NCBI GenBank assembly: GCA_028285165.1
Contig: JANQQB010000450.1
Span: forward strand, 1 to 33,674
Source of the DNA: Rhodobiaceae bacterium
GTDB lineage: Bacteria; Pseudomonadota; Alphaproteobacteria; Rhizobiales; JANQQB01
Length of the DNA: 33,674 nt
Direction of reading: 5' to 3'
Shown: piece by piece, positions 16,681 to 24,652 of the stretch
Position numbering within the stretch: the first letter of the stretch is position 1
Layout: the number at the start of each line of letters is the position of its first letter
Program-made: the position numbers and the translations under genes
The notes under the pieces: generated by a model
The model's database searches: none
What the model saw: only the letters and a program-made list of their open reading frames with translations
Told to the model about the DNA's origin: nothing

Positions 16681-18300
16681 ATGCGGACAAAGAACCAGAT
16701 CATGGGCGCAGTTCTTGCGATTGCAATCTCGGCGCTTCCTGCGAGCGCCTTTGCTGCGATTGAAAAACGCGTGGCGCTGGTCATCGGCAACGGCGCCTAT
16801 CAGAACGCCCAGCCTTTGCCCAACCCGACGAACGACGCTCGGGCGATGGAGGCAAAACTTCGGGGACTCGGCTTTGAGGTCGTCTCCGGCTTCGATCAGG
16901 AATACGACACGATGCGGCGCACGATCGCGAGCTTCGCGCGGGTTGCCCGCGGCGCGGATGTGGCGCTTGTCTTTTACGCGGGCCACGGTCTGCAGGTGCA
17001 GGGTCAAAACTTCCTCGTTCCGATCGATGCGCAGTTCAAGGACGAAACCGCGCTCGACTTCGAGACGATCTCCATGGACTTCGTCATTCGCCAGATGTCC
17101 TACGACACCAAGGTCAGGCTGGTCTTGCTGGACGCCTGCCGGGACAACCCGCTGGCCCGGTCCCTGGCGCGTAGCATGAACCCGACCCGCTCGGCCTCTG
17201 TCGGCGTCGGCCTTGCCGAGATCAAGATGGAGGATGCCGGCGGGGAGGGCTCGGTCATTGCCTTCGCGACCAGTCCCGGCGACGTCGCCATGGATGGAAC
17301 CGGGCCGAACTCGCCGTTCACCGAAGCCCTGCTTCGCCATATCGACGCCCCGAACACGACCATCCAAAGCGTCATGACGCGCGTGACCGGGGACGTCTAC
17401 CGGGCGACAAAACAGCGCCAGCGTCCCTGGGTGAACGCCTCGCTGATCGGCGAGGTTTTTCTGAACCGCGTCGACGCCGGCACGCAGGACCAGGCCGAAA
17501 CCCCGGTTGCATCGCTCGATCCGGCGCATCGTCAGGTGTTCGCCCATCCGCTGCAATCGAACAAGTCGACAAGTGCCGAGGCGAGCCCGCTTGCCTGGGA
17601 TCGGGAAAAGACGCTTTTCGATGTCGCCAAGACCAGCGGCGACGTCGAAGATTATGAAACCTACCTTGCCGTCTTCCCGAACGGGTTTTTCGCCGAAGTC
17701 GCGCGGAACTACATCAGGCGTCAGACCGGGACCGCGCCCAAGACAAATCTGACGGCGCGCACCGATGCTGAAGTCCCTGTGCCCAGCAAGATCGTCCTAC
17801 CGACCCAGCAAGGACAGGTGGCATCCGAGACCGTCACCCCGCTTATGCAGGCCCAGCGCAGTGGCCCGGCATCGGAGACCACGGAAACCCTCCTCGCCTG
17901 GAACAGGGCCGATCGACGCGAAGTCCAGGTCCGGGTCGGCCTTGCCGGCCACGATCTCGGACGGCCGGACGGCGTCTTCGGGCGCAAGACGCGCGCCGCG
18001 GTGAGCGATTGGCAAGCAGCAAACGGCTTGCCGGTCACCGGGTTCTTCAATCCCGCGCAGTTCGCCTTTCTGAAATCCGCGACCAATGCCGATTATGCCG
18101 CCTATCGAGCGACCTCGAGCCGCGCCGCCTCCCAAAACGCCACCCGCTCGACGTCCCGCAATGCCACGCGGTCCGAGCAGCGGACCGGCAAGCGCAGAAA
18201 CAACAAACGCCGCGGCAACGGACGCGGTACGGCCGGTGCGGCTTTCATGGGCGGTCTGATCGGCGGAGCCATTGGGGGTGCGATCGGGGCGCGGCGGTGA
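16681..18300 (+). CDS. Secreted caspase-like (C14) protein 2, paralogue of protein 1
   Basis: This 539-residue protein has the same architecture as caspase 1: signal peptide (1-25, ...SAFA/AIEKR), C14 domain with His102 (FYAGHG) and Cys153 (LLDACRDNP), linker, peptidoglycan-binding-like domain (about 400-465), basic linker and glycine-zipper end. In about 240 residues of the protease domain I count only eleven differences from caspase 1, whereas the region after residue 263 has diverged much more. That fits a duplication with strong constraint on the protease. The frame is open 131 codons further upstream, but the ATG at 16681 is chosen because GGAG lies eight bases before it and the signal peptide begins there. 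It is convergent with the transporter operon, with 60 bp between stops. Confidence 0.92.
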   Translation: MRTKNQIMGAVLAIAISALPASAFAAIEKRVALVIGNGAYQNAQPLPNPTNDARAMEAKLRGLGFEVVSGFDQEYDTMRRTIASFARVARGADVALVFYAGHGLQVQGQNFLVPIDAQFKDETALDFETISMDFVIRQMSYDTKVRLVLLDACRDNPLARSLARSMNPTRSASVGVGLAEIKMEDAGGEGSVIAFATSPGDVAMDGTGPNSPFTEALLRHIDAPNTTIQSVMTRVTGDVYRATKQRQRPWVNASLIGEVFLNRVDAGTQDQAETPVASLDPAHRQVFAHPLQSNKSTSAEASPLAWDREKTLFDVAKTSGDVEDYETYLAVFPNGFFAEVARNYIRRQTGTAPKTNLTARTDAEVPVPSKIVLPTQQGQVASETVTPLMQAQRSGPASETTETLLAWNRADRREVQVRVGLAGHDLGRPDGVFGRKTRAAVSDWQAANGLPVTGFFNPAQFAFLKSATNADYAAYRATSSRAASQNATRSTSRNATRSEQRTGKRRNNKRRGNGRGTAGAAFMGGLIGGAIGGAIGARR

Positions 18301-18360
18301 GCTGACTGACGGGCGTAGTTGCTTCGGACGTCGGCTTATCCAATGCTCTCGCAAAGCAGT

Positions 18361-19335
18361 TCAGCGGCTTCCTGATACGGGCGGGCAGGCGATGGCATGA
18401 CCGGGTTCCAAAGCACTGAGCTCCGGCCGATCAATAGCGCAGGCCGGTTCCGCGATCGGGCACCTGGTCCGAAAGGCGCAGCCGCTTGGGACATTGGCGG
18501 CGCTTGGCGGGTCGTCGTCGAGGGGGGCGGAGGTGTGGGTGTCCTTTGTTAGCGTCGGGGCCGAGGCCAGGAGCGCTTTTGTGTAGGGGTGCGCGGGGGC
18601 GGCGAAGACCTTTTTGGCGGTGCCGAGCTCGGCGATGCGGCCGAGATACATGATGGCCACCCGGTCGCACATGCGGTGCACGACGGACAGGTCGTGGCTG
18701 ATGAAGATGTAGGTCAGATCGTATTGGGCCCTCAGGTCGCGCATCAGTTTCAGGACCGTGGCCTGGACCGACAGGTCGAGGCCTGAGGTCGGCTCGTCGA
18801 GGATCACGATGCGCGGGCGGAGCGCCAGGGTGCGGGCGAGGCCGATGCGGCGCTGTTGGCCGCCGGACAATTCGTGCGGATAGCGCGGCCGGAAACTGGC
18901 GTCCAATCCCACCGAGACCAGCACCTCGTCGATGCGGCGCCGCCGCTCTTCCCGGTCGTCGACGCCGTGGATTTTTAGCGTTTCTTCCAGCGTGTCGCCG
19001 ACCCGCCACCAGGGATCGAGCGCGGCGCCGGGATCCTGGTGCACATATTGGATGTCGGAGCGGGCGATCCGGGCGGCGCGCGGATCGAGGCCGGAGACCG
19101 TCTCCCCGTCGAGACGGATCGTGCCGTCGGTCTCGCGGATCAGGCCGAGCAGCGTCTTGGCAAGAGTCGACTTGCCGCATCCGGATTCGCCGACAAGGCC
19201 CAGGACTTCGCCGTGTTCCAGCGTCAGCGATACCCCGTCGACGGCCTTGACCAGCGGCTTGGGCTTGGCGAGCAGAGGCCGCGTTCCGCCGAAATGGGTC
19301 GTCAATCCTTCGGCTTGGAGCAACGGCGCGCTCAT
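18361..19335 (-). CDS. Peptide ABC transporter ATPase (DppF/OppF-like)
   Basis: This 324-residue cytoplasmic ATPase drives uptake through the two permeases of the same operon. It shows Walker A (GESGCGKST), the Q-loop (QYVHQDPG), signature LSGGQQRR, Walker B (IVILDEPTSGLD), the H-loop (FISHDLSVV), and the C-terminal oligopeptide-transporter extension with conserved Cys residues (GCAFRTRCPIAEPAC). The start at 19335 overlaps the stop of the preceding ATPase gene as ATGA, meaning translational coupling; a longer frame from 19434 would run back into that gene. It is the last gene of the seven-gene operon. The true substrate is inferred only from neighbours. Confidence 0.93.
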   Translation of the reverse strand: MSAPLLQAEGLTTHFGGTRPLLAKPKPLVKAVDGVSLTLEHGEVLGLVGESGCGKSTLAKTLLGLIRETDGTIRLDGETVSGLDPRAARIARSDIQYVHQDPGAALDPWWRVGDTLEETLKIHGVDDREERRRRIDEVLVSVGLDASFRPRYPHELSGGQQRRIGLARTLALRPRIVILDEPTSGLDLSVQATVLKLMRDLRAQYDLTYIFISHDLSVVHRMCDRVAIMYLGRIAELGTAKKVFAAPAHPYTKALLASAPTLTKDTHTSAPLDDDPPSAANVPSGCAFRTRCPIAEPACAIDRPELSALEPGHAIACPPVSGSR

Positions 19336-20339
19336 GCCGGTGCCCCGCGCACGGCACAGGCGATGCGGCGACCGCCGGCCGGACCGGCGAGCGGCGGACG
19401 GCTTGCCGTGCAGCGCGATTCGACGAAGGGACAACGCGGGGCGAACCGGCAGCCGCTCGGCGGATCGATTGGCGAGGAGACCTGACCGGGAATGCCGACC
19501 AGCGCGTCGGAGCGCTCCGGATGACAGGCCATCAGCATTTCAGTGTAAGGATGTTTCGGAGCGTCGATGATCTCAAGAGCCGTGCCGGTCTCGACCGTCT
19601 GGCCGGCATACATCACCGAAACCCGGTCGCAGATCTGGGCGACGACGCCGAAATCGTGGGTAACAAACAGCATGGCGACGTCGAATTGCCGGGCAAGCTC
19701 TTCGAGCAGTTTGAGGATCTGCATCTGCGTCGTCACGTCGAGCGCGGTCGTCGGTTCGTCGGCGAGCACCACGTCCGGCCGGGCGGCGAGCGCGCCTGCG
19801 ATCAGAATGCGCTGGCGCTGGCCGCCGGAAAATTCGTGCGGATAGCGGGTGAGCGCCTCTTCCGGGTCCGGGATCTGGACGGCGCGCAGCACCTCGACCA
19901 GGCGCGTCCGGTGCCGGTCGCGGGTCTGGCGATCCCATTTCGTGCCCTCCGGCTCGTCCGGCAGGCCGCTCCAGCGCAGGATTTCCAGCATCTGCTTGCC
20001 GATCGTGAAGGTCGGATTGAAGGACAGGAACGGGTCCTGCGGGATGAAGCCGATCGCACGACCGCGGATCCGGGCCGCGACCTGCCGGGCGGGCAAGGCG
20101 AGAAGGTTCTCGCCGCGAAACAGGATCTCTCCGGACCCGATCCGCGCATTGCGCGGCGGCAGGCCGAGTACGGTGCGGATCAGGGTCGATTTTCCGCAAC
20201 CGGATTCGCCGACAATGCCGAGCACTTCGCCCTTCATCAGCGAGAAGTCGACATGGTCGAGGATGTGCGCGACCCCGGCATCCGTGCGCACGGAGAGCGA
20301 CAGGTCGCGCACTTCCAGGATCGGCTCGGCAGCGGTCAT
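19332..20339 (-). CDS. Peptide ABC transporter ATPase (DppD/OppD-like)
   Basis: This 335-residue ATPase pairs with the DppF-like subunit. It has Walker A (GESGCGKST, about 44-52), the signature FSGGQRQR, Walker B (VVLADEPTTALD), the switch His (FVTHDFGVV), and the C-terminal extension with Cys residues (GCRFAPRCPFVESRC). The ATG at 20339 overlaps the stop of the upstream permease as ATGA. A frame open back to 20729 would overlap the permease gene and lacks family sequence, so it is rejected. Two different ATPases, two permeases and one binding protein make a complete PepT-family importer. Confidence 0.93.
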   Translation of the reverse strand: MTAAEPILEVRDLSLSVRTDAGVAHILDHVDFSLMKGEVLGIVGESGCGKSTLIRTVLGLPPRNARIGSGEILFRGENLLALPARQVAARIRGRAIGFIPQDPFLSFNPTFTIGKQMLEILRWSGLPDEPEGTKWDRQTRDRHRTRLVEVLRAVQIPDPEEALTRYPHEFSGGQRQRILIAGALAARPDVVLADEPTTALDVTTQMQILKLLEELARQFDVAMLFVTHDFGVVAQICDRVSVMYAGQTVETGTALEIIDAPKHPYTEMLMACHPERSDALVGIPGQVSSPIDPPSGCRFAPRCPFVESRCTASRPPLAGPAGGRRIACAVRGAPA

Positions 20340-21175
20340 CGCGACCGCCTCAGCCGCGGGTCGACCAGGTCTCTGATGCCGTCGCCCAGAAGGTTGAAGC
20401 CGAGCACGAGCACCAGGATCGCCAGACCCGGGAAGGTCGCGTACCACCATTGTTCCGGCAGGTATTTGCGGCCCTCGGAGATCGACAGCCCCCAATCGGG
20501 ATCGGGCGGGGTCGCGCCGACACCCAGAAAACCGAGTACGGCGGCGGTCAGGATCGTGAAACCCATGCCGACCGTCGCCCGCACGATCACCGGTGCCGCT
20601 ACATTCGGCAGGATATGCAGCGCCATGATGCGGATGCGGCTGGCGCCGACGCCTTCCAGCGCCTCGATGAACAGCGAGGACCGGACCCGCCTGGTCTCGG
20701 CATAGACGGTGCGGGTGAAAAACGGCCAATAGGTCGCCGCCAATGCGATCATGGCGCTTTCCGCACCGCGACCGAGCACCTGGGCAATCGCGATGGCCAG
20801 GATCAATTGCGGCACGGCCAGGAATACATCGGTCACCCGCATGATGGCTTCCGACACGAAGCCGCTCAGATATCCCGCAACCAGCCCCAGCGGAACCCCG
20901 ACGAGCATGGCAAAGAACACCACGACGAGCGCGATGGTCAGCGCGGAGCGGGTGCCGAGCACAACCCGCTTGAAGATGTCGCGCCCCAGATCGTCCGTCC
21001 CGAACAGGAATTGCTCGTCCGGCGGCCGCAGCCGATAGAGGATGTTGCCGCGGTTCGCCGCGGTCAGGTCGCCGACCAGCAGTTCCGGAAAGAAGGCGAT
21101 GATGACCGCAGCCACGATGATCAGGAGACCGAGCATTGCGGGCACGTCATGCAGCAGTTTCCGCAGGATCAGCAT
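20336..21175 (-). CDS. Peptide ABC transporter permease (DppC/OppC-like)
   Basis: This is a 279-residue inner-membrane permease. The N-terminal membrane segment (AMLGLLIIVAAVIIAFF) is followed by the family segment HEADING DDLGRDIFKRVVLGTRSAL-type sequence that marks DppC/OppC proteins, then a binding-protein-dependent transport domain with about five further membrane segments and the EAA loop (EALEGVGASRIRIMALHILPN) that contacts the ATPases. It ends with GDGIRDLVDPRLR, typical of the family. It begins seven bases after the stop of the DppB-like gene and overlaps the next gene as ATGA, so it sits inside a tight operon. Confidence 0.93.
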   Translation of the reverse strand: MLILRKLLHDVPAMLGLLIIVAAVIIAFFPELLVGDLTAANRGNILYRLRPPDEQFLFGTDDLGRDIFKRVVLGTRSALTIALVVVFFAMLVGVPLGLVAGYLSGFVSEAIMRVTDVFLAVPQLILAIAIAQVLGRGAESAMIALAATYWPFFTRTVYAETRRVRSSLFIEALEGVGASRIRIMALHILPNVAAPVIVRATVGMGFTILTAAVLGFLGVGATPPDPDWGLSISEGRKYLPEQWWYATFPGLAILVLVLGFNLLGDGIRDLVDPRLRRSR

Positions 21176-21182
21176 GGCCGCC

Positions 21183-22193
21183 TCACATACGCTCGGCGAC
21201 GCGCGGATCGAGCAGGCCGTGGGTCACGTCGACAAGTATGTTGACGATCCCGTAGATCACGCCGATCACCAGCGTGACCGCCAGCACCGCCTGATAATCG
21301 GAGGTGAAGATCGCCTCGACCAGATAGGAGCCGAGACCCGGCCAGTCGAACACGGCTTCGACGGCGACCGCGTTCGACACGAAGGCGCCGAACAACAGGC
21401 CGACCTGGGTCACCGGCGTCACCAGCGAATTGCGCAAGACGTAGGGAAACACGACCCGGTGGCGCGGGTAGCCGACCGCCTGTTCGTAGGTGGCGAACTC
21501 GCTCTGCATGGAGGCGATGACCGCGGAACGGGTAAACCGGGCGATTGTGGCCAGACCGCCGAGCGAAATCGTGACGGCCGGCAGGACAAGGTGGCGGAAG
21601 CTCTCCCAGAAGGTCTCGAAGCGGCCGGTGATCAGGCTGTCGATGAGATAGAACCCGGTGATCGCGGGCGGGGGCGGCATGCCGGTCGGCAGCCGGCCGC
21701 GCAGCGGCAACAGGTCGAGGTCCATCGAAAATACCAATTGCAGCATGATCGCGAACCAGAACGATGCTGTTGCCAGTCCGGCAACCGAGATGATCCGCAC
21801 CAGGTAATCGAAGATCGAATTGCGCCAGACGCCGGCGAGCGTCCCGAACAGGATGCCGAAGAAGGCGGCGATGAAGAGAGCCGCAAAGGTGAGTTCCAGG
21901 GTGGCGGGAAGCCGGGCCGCGATGTCGAGGCCGACTGGGCGGTTGGTGTAGGCCGAGACCCCGAAATCGCCCTGTACTGCGTCCGTCAGATAGTTCCAGA
22001 ACTGGACGGGCAGGGGATCGTTGAGCCCGAGGCTCTCACGGATCGCGGCGATCTGTTCCGGGGTCGCGTTGTCGCCGGCGACGGCCGCCGCGGGATCGGC
22101 GCCGCCGAAGCGCAGCATGACAAAGGTCAGGATCAGTAGGCCCAGGAGAACGGGCAGGATCAGCAGGAGCCGCCTGACGACAAAGAGGATCAT
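21183..22193 (-). CDS. Peptide ABC transporter permease (DppB/OppB-like)
   Basis: This is a 336-residue inner-membrane permease of the DppB type. The N-terminal segment (RRLLLILPVLLGLLILTFVMLRF) is followed by the ESLGLNDPLPVQFWNYL family motif, a periplasmic section, about five more membrane segments and the EAA-like loop (EQAVGYPRHRVVFPYVLRNSLVTPV). It ends with VDVTHGLLDPRV, typical of DppB. I choose the ATG at 22193 because MILFVVRRL matches the family start; a TTG at 22229 would add twelve residues and cannot be excluded. A stem-loop lies between it and the solute-binding protein gene upstream. Confidence 0.93.
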   Translation of the reverse strand: MILFVVRRLLLILPVLLGLLILTFVMLRFGGADPAAAVAGDNATPEQIAAIRESLGLNDPLPVQFWNYLTDAVQGDFGVSAYTNRPVGLDIAARLPATLELTFAALFIAAFFGILFGTLAGVWRNSIFDYLVRIISVAGLATASFWFAIMLQLVFSMDLDLLPLRGRLPTGMPPPPAITGFYLIDSLITGRFETFWESFRHLVLPAVTISLGGLATIARFTRSAVIASMQSEFATYEQAVGYPRHRVVFPYVLRNSLVTPVTQVGLLFGAFVSNAVAVEAVFDWPGLGSYLVEAIFTSDYQAVLAVTLVIGVIYGIVNILVDVTHGLLDPRVAERM

Positions 22194-22261
22194 GCGCGCT
22201 TCTCGGGCCCGTTGGGAGACGACAGCCAAGCCTGCGGGACCACATAGAACACCTGCCCGCA

Positions 22262-22289
22262 GAAAATCCCGCCGCCGGGGCGGCGGGAT
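22262..22289 (-). terminator. Stem-loop between solute-binding protein and permease genes
   Basis: Positions 22266-22276 are the perfect reverse complement of 22279-22289, an 11-bp arm with a two-base centre (in practice about a 9-bp stem and a small loop). In the reverse-strand transcript the stem is followed by four U (22265-22262). It sits 18 bp after the solute-binding protein stop. Such elements usually cause partial termination or protect the 5' message, so the binding protein is made in excess over the membrane parts. Confidence 0.65.
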
Positions 22290-22306
22290 CAGTAATCAAG
22301 CTTGCC

Positions 22307-23878
22307 TCAGTTCTTCAGGGACATCCAGCGGAACTCCGCGCCGGAGCCGACGGGCGAGAACTTGTAGCCCTCGACCCGCTCGTTCAGGCCGCGCAGCGTG
22401 ACCGTGTTGTAGATCCAGATGTCGGCGGCATCGGCGACGATCTGGCGATAGGCCGCGGCATAGCGTTCGGCCCGGGCGTCCTGCGTCGTTTCGGTGCGGG
22501 CCTCGCGCAGCAGACGGTCGACCTCGTCGTTCTGATACCAGGCCGAGGCTTTCCAGGTGCCGTGATAGTCGCTGTCATACATCTGGCCGATCCAGTTTTC
22601 CGGGTCGACGAAATAGGTCGATACCCAGTGGACCCACATGTCGGGCGTGGTCTCGGCAGAGGCCGCCTGGGAGGTCAGGTTCGCCCAGGTCGAGGCAACG
22701 AGCTTCAACGTGACGCCGACTTCGGCCAGTCCCTGCTGCATCAGCTGGGCCGATTGCGTGGTCTGGTCGAGGGCGGACTGGATGTGGATTTCCAGTTCAC
22801 GGTCGAGCGGTGCGCCTTCGGCGCGTGCGGCATCACAATATTCCTTCGCCTTGTCGAGGTCGTAGGAATAGCCGGCTACGTCTTCCGGAACGCCCCAGAG
22901 GTTTTGCGGCAACGGTCCGGGATTGCGTTCCACCAGGCCCTTCAGGACGATGTCGATGAAGCCCTGATACTGGAAGGCATGGCTGACGCATTTGCGGAAG
23001 TTGAGGTTGTCGAAGGGCGGGCGTTTGTTGTTCATGCGGATGATCATGATCCGCATGGACTCGTCCTTCGATACGCGCACGCCGTCGGCTTTCTGCACGC
23101 GCTCGACCTGGTCCGTCGGCAGGTAGCCGTCCGTGCCGTCGGTGTCGCCGCGCAAGAGCGCCAGCACCCGTGTCGAGGTTTCCTGAACCGGATGCGCGCG
23201 CACGATGTCGATCGGGTTTGCGTTGTCGTCCCAGCCGTAGAAATGGTCTTCGTTGCGCAGGAGATCGGCAATTTCCTGGGGATTGTAGGTCGCCGGATCG
23301 AGCTTGTAAGCGCCGGAGCCCGCAGCGTTGGAAGCGAGCCAGGCCGAGCCCCAGTCGCCGTCCTTTTCGTTGGCCTTCAGGATGTCCTCATTGACGATCG
23401 ACACCAGCGGCATGGTGGCGAGGAACGGCGCATAGGCCCTGTCGAGCACGAACTGCACCGTCAGGTCGTCGACCTTGGTAACGTTTTCCGCCTTCAGCAC
23501 TGGCCTCAACGCGCCGGACGGGCCCTTGCCGAGGGACAGGAGGCGCTGGAAGCTGTAGACGACGTCGTCCGCGTTGAGCGCTGAGCCGTCATGGAAGGTG
23601 ATGCCCTCGCGCAGCTTGAAGCGCCATGTCAGGCCGTCATCGCTCAGCGTGTGGCTTTCGGCGAGCCACGGGGTCAGTTCCGGCGGGTTGCCGAGATAGC
23701 GGTAGAGGCCGTCATAGACGTTCAGCATGAACATCTGCATCGGCACGTCATAGACGACATGCGGATCGAGGGCCTTGGGCAGGGTGTCGCCCCAGACCAG
23801 TTCGTCCTTGGCGGCCAGCGACGGCGTTGCCGTCAGCAGGAAGGCGGCGGCACAGAGCGTGCCGAGACTCTTCTTCAT
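22307..23878 (-). CDS. Peptide ABC transporter solute-binding protein (SBP family 5)
   Basis: This 523-residue periplasmic receptor delivers its ligand to the permeases. A signal peptide (1-22, LCAAAFLLTATPSLA) is followed by the family-5 binding-protein fold with the motifs NVYDGLYRY, PWLAESHTLSDDGLTWRFKLREGITFHDGS and LNADDVVYSFQRLLS, and the IDIVLKGL and MRMNNKRPPFDN-type regions of lobe 2. There is no lipobox Cys, so it is soluble rather than lipidated. Its ATG overlaps the stop of the racemase-family gene as ATGA. Ligand class cannot be read from sequence; the neighbouring M28 peptidase homologue and racemase-family enzyme suggest a peptide or modified amino-acid derivative. Confidence 0.94.
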   Translation of the reverse strand: MKKSLGTLCAAAFLLTATPSLAAKDELVWGDTLPKALDPHVVYDVPMQMFMLNVYDGLYRYLGNPPELTPWLAESHTLSDDGLTWRFKLREGITFHDGSALNADDVVYSFQRLLSLGKGPSGALRPVLKAENVTKVDDLTVQFVLDRAYAPFLATMPLVSIVNEDILKANEKDGDWGSAWLASNAAGSGAYKLDPATYNPQEIADLLRNEDHFYGWDDNANPIDIVRAHPVQETSTRVLALLRGDTDGTDGYLPTDQVERVQKADGVRVSKDESMRIMIIRMNNKRPPFDNLNFRKCVSHAFQYQGFIDIVLKGLVERNPGPLPQNLWGVPEDVAGYSYDLDKAKEYCDAARAEGAPLDRELEIHIQSALDQTTQSAQLMQQGLAEVGVTLKLVASTWANLTSQAASAETTPDMWVHWVSTYFVDPENWIGQMYDSDYHGTWKASAWYQNDEVDRLLREARTETTQDARAERYAAAYRQIVADAADIWIYNTVTLRGLNERVEGYKFSPVGSGAEFRWMSLKN

Positions 23879-24648
23879 GTAAACTCTCCCTGTTTCATGG
23901 AAGGCATCGTGCTCTGGATGAGCGGTTTCCCCTGCGATCGGGGCCAGCGTGCACGGCTGTGTGTCAGGCCGTGTGCCAGCGTCATTTCCGCGGTCTTGAG
24001 CGCCGCGATGACAGGATTGATGACCGGCACGCCCAATCGCGCGACGAGTGCCGGAGTAGGATCAAGAAACGCCATGCTCATGCAGCCGAGGATCAAGACG
24101 TCGGCGCCGTCTTCGGCGACGCAGGACCGGGCGGTGTCTGCAATGCGGTCGAGCGCAGCTTCGTTGGACCGTGCGAGTTCGGGCACCGACAGCCCCATGC
24201 CGCGGGCCGAGGCGAGCCGGTCTTCCAGGCCCATGGCCCGCATGAAGGCGCGCGACCGTCCGGGATCGCCGTCATTCGGCGAGATGATCGACACCCGATC
24301 GCCGAGCTGCAGAGCCATATGAACGGCCGCCTGGCCGGGGCCGATCACAGGAATGTCCGCCGCCTCGCGGGCCGCGTCGAGCGCCGGATCGCTGAAACAG
24401 CCGATAATGGCGCCATCGAAGCCTTCGGCCTCGGCCTGAAGCACGCCGTCGACCAGATAGGGCCCGACAATTGCCGCATCCCACGTGCTTTCGATGGAAT
24501 CGCGGCCGGATGCCGGCGTGCGGACCTCGATGGCCGTTTCGGATTGAGCAAAGCGTTTCAGAAAAGCCGCCCGCCGCGCGGGTTCGTCGGGCCCGACGAC
24601 AACGTCAAGCGGTGCGACGAGCTGGTAGAGCAGGCGGCTTGTGCTCAT
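23875..24648 (-). CDS. Asp/Glu/hydantoin racemase-family enzyme
   Basis: This 257-residue cytoplasmic enzyme belongs to the Asp/Glu/hydantoin racemase superfamily, which uses two Cys residues as acid and base. The first lies at Cys84 (IIGCFSDPAL) and the second at Cys189 (LILGCMSMAFLD), each in the expected strand-end context. The superfamily also includes maleate isomerases and arylmalonate decarboxylases, so the exact reaction is open. The start is four bases after the M28 gene stop, and the end overlaps the solute-binding protein start (ATGA), so it is an integral operon member. The context suggests stereochemical conversion of an imported amino-acid derivative or hydantoin. The C-terminal ~25 residues (SRARWPRSQGKPLIQS) look like a low-complexity extension. 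Confidence 0.85.
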   Translation of the reverse strand: MSTSRLLYQLVAPLDVVVGPDEPARRAAFLKRFAQSETAIEVRTPASGRDSIESTWDAAIVGPYLVDGVLQAEAEGFDGAIIGCFSDPALDAAREAADIPVIGPGQAAVHMALQLGDRVSIISPNDGDPGRSRAFMRAMGLEDRLASARGMGLSVPELARSNEAALDRIADTARSCVAEDGADVLILGCMSMAFLDPTPALVARLGVPVINPVIAALKTAEMTLAHGLTHSRARWPRSQGKPLIQSTMPSMKQGEFT

Positions 24649-24652
24649 GCGA

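Noticed and set aside
7765-18300. Genomic island integrated at the tRNA gene
   Set aside because: The tRNA borders the accessory region, but I found no integrase and no repeated tRNA 3' end, so attachment sites cannot be supported.
8359-18300. Gasdermin or CRISPR partner for the CHAT/caspase cluster
   Set aside because: No gasdermin-like protein, Cas gene or repeat-spacer array is visible in the window.
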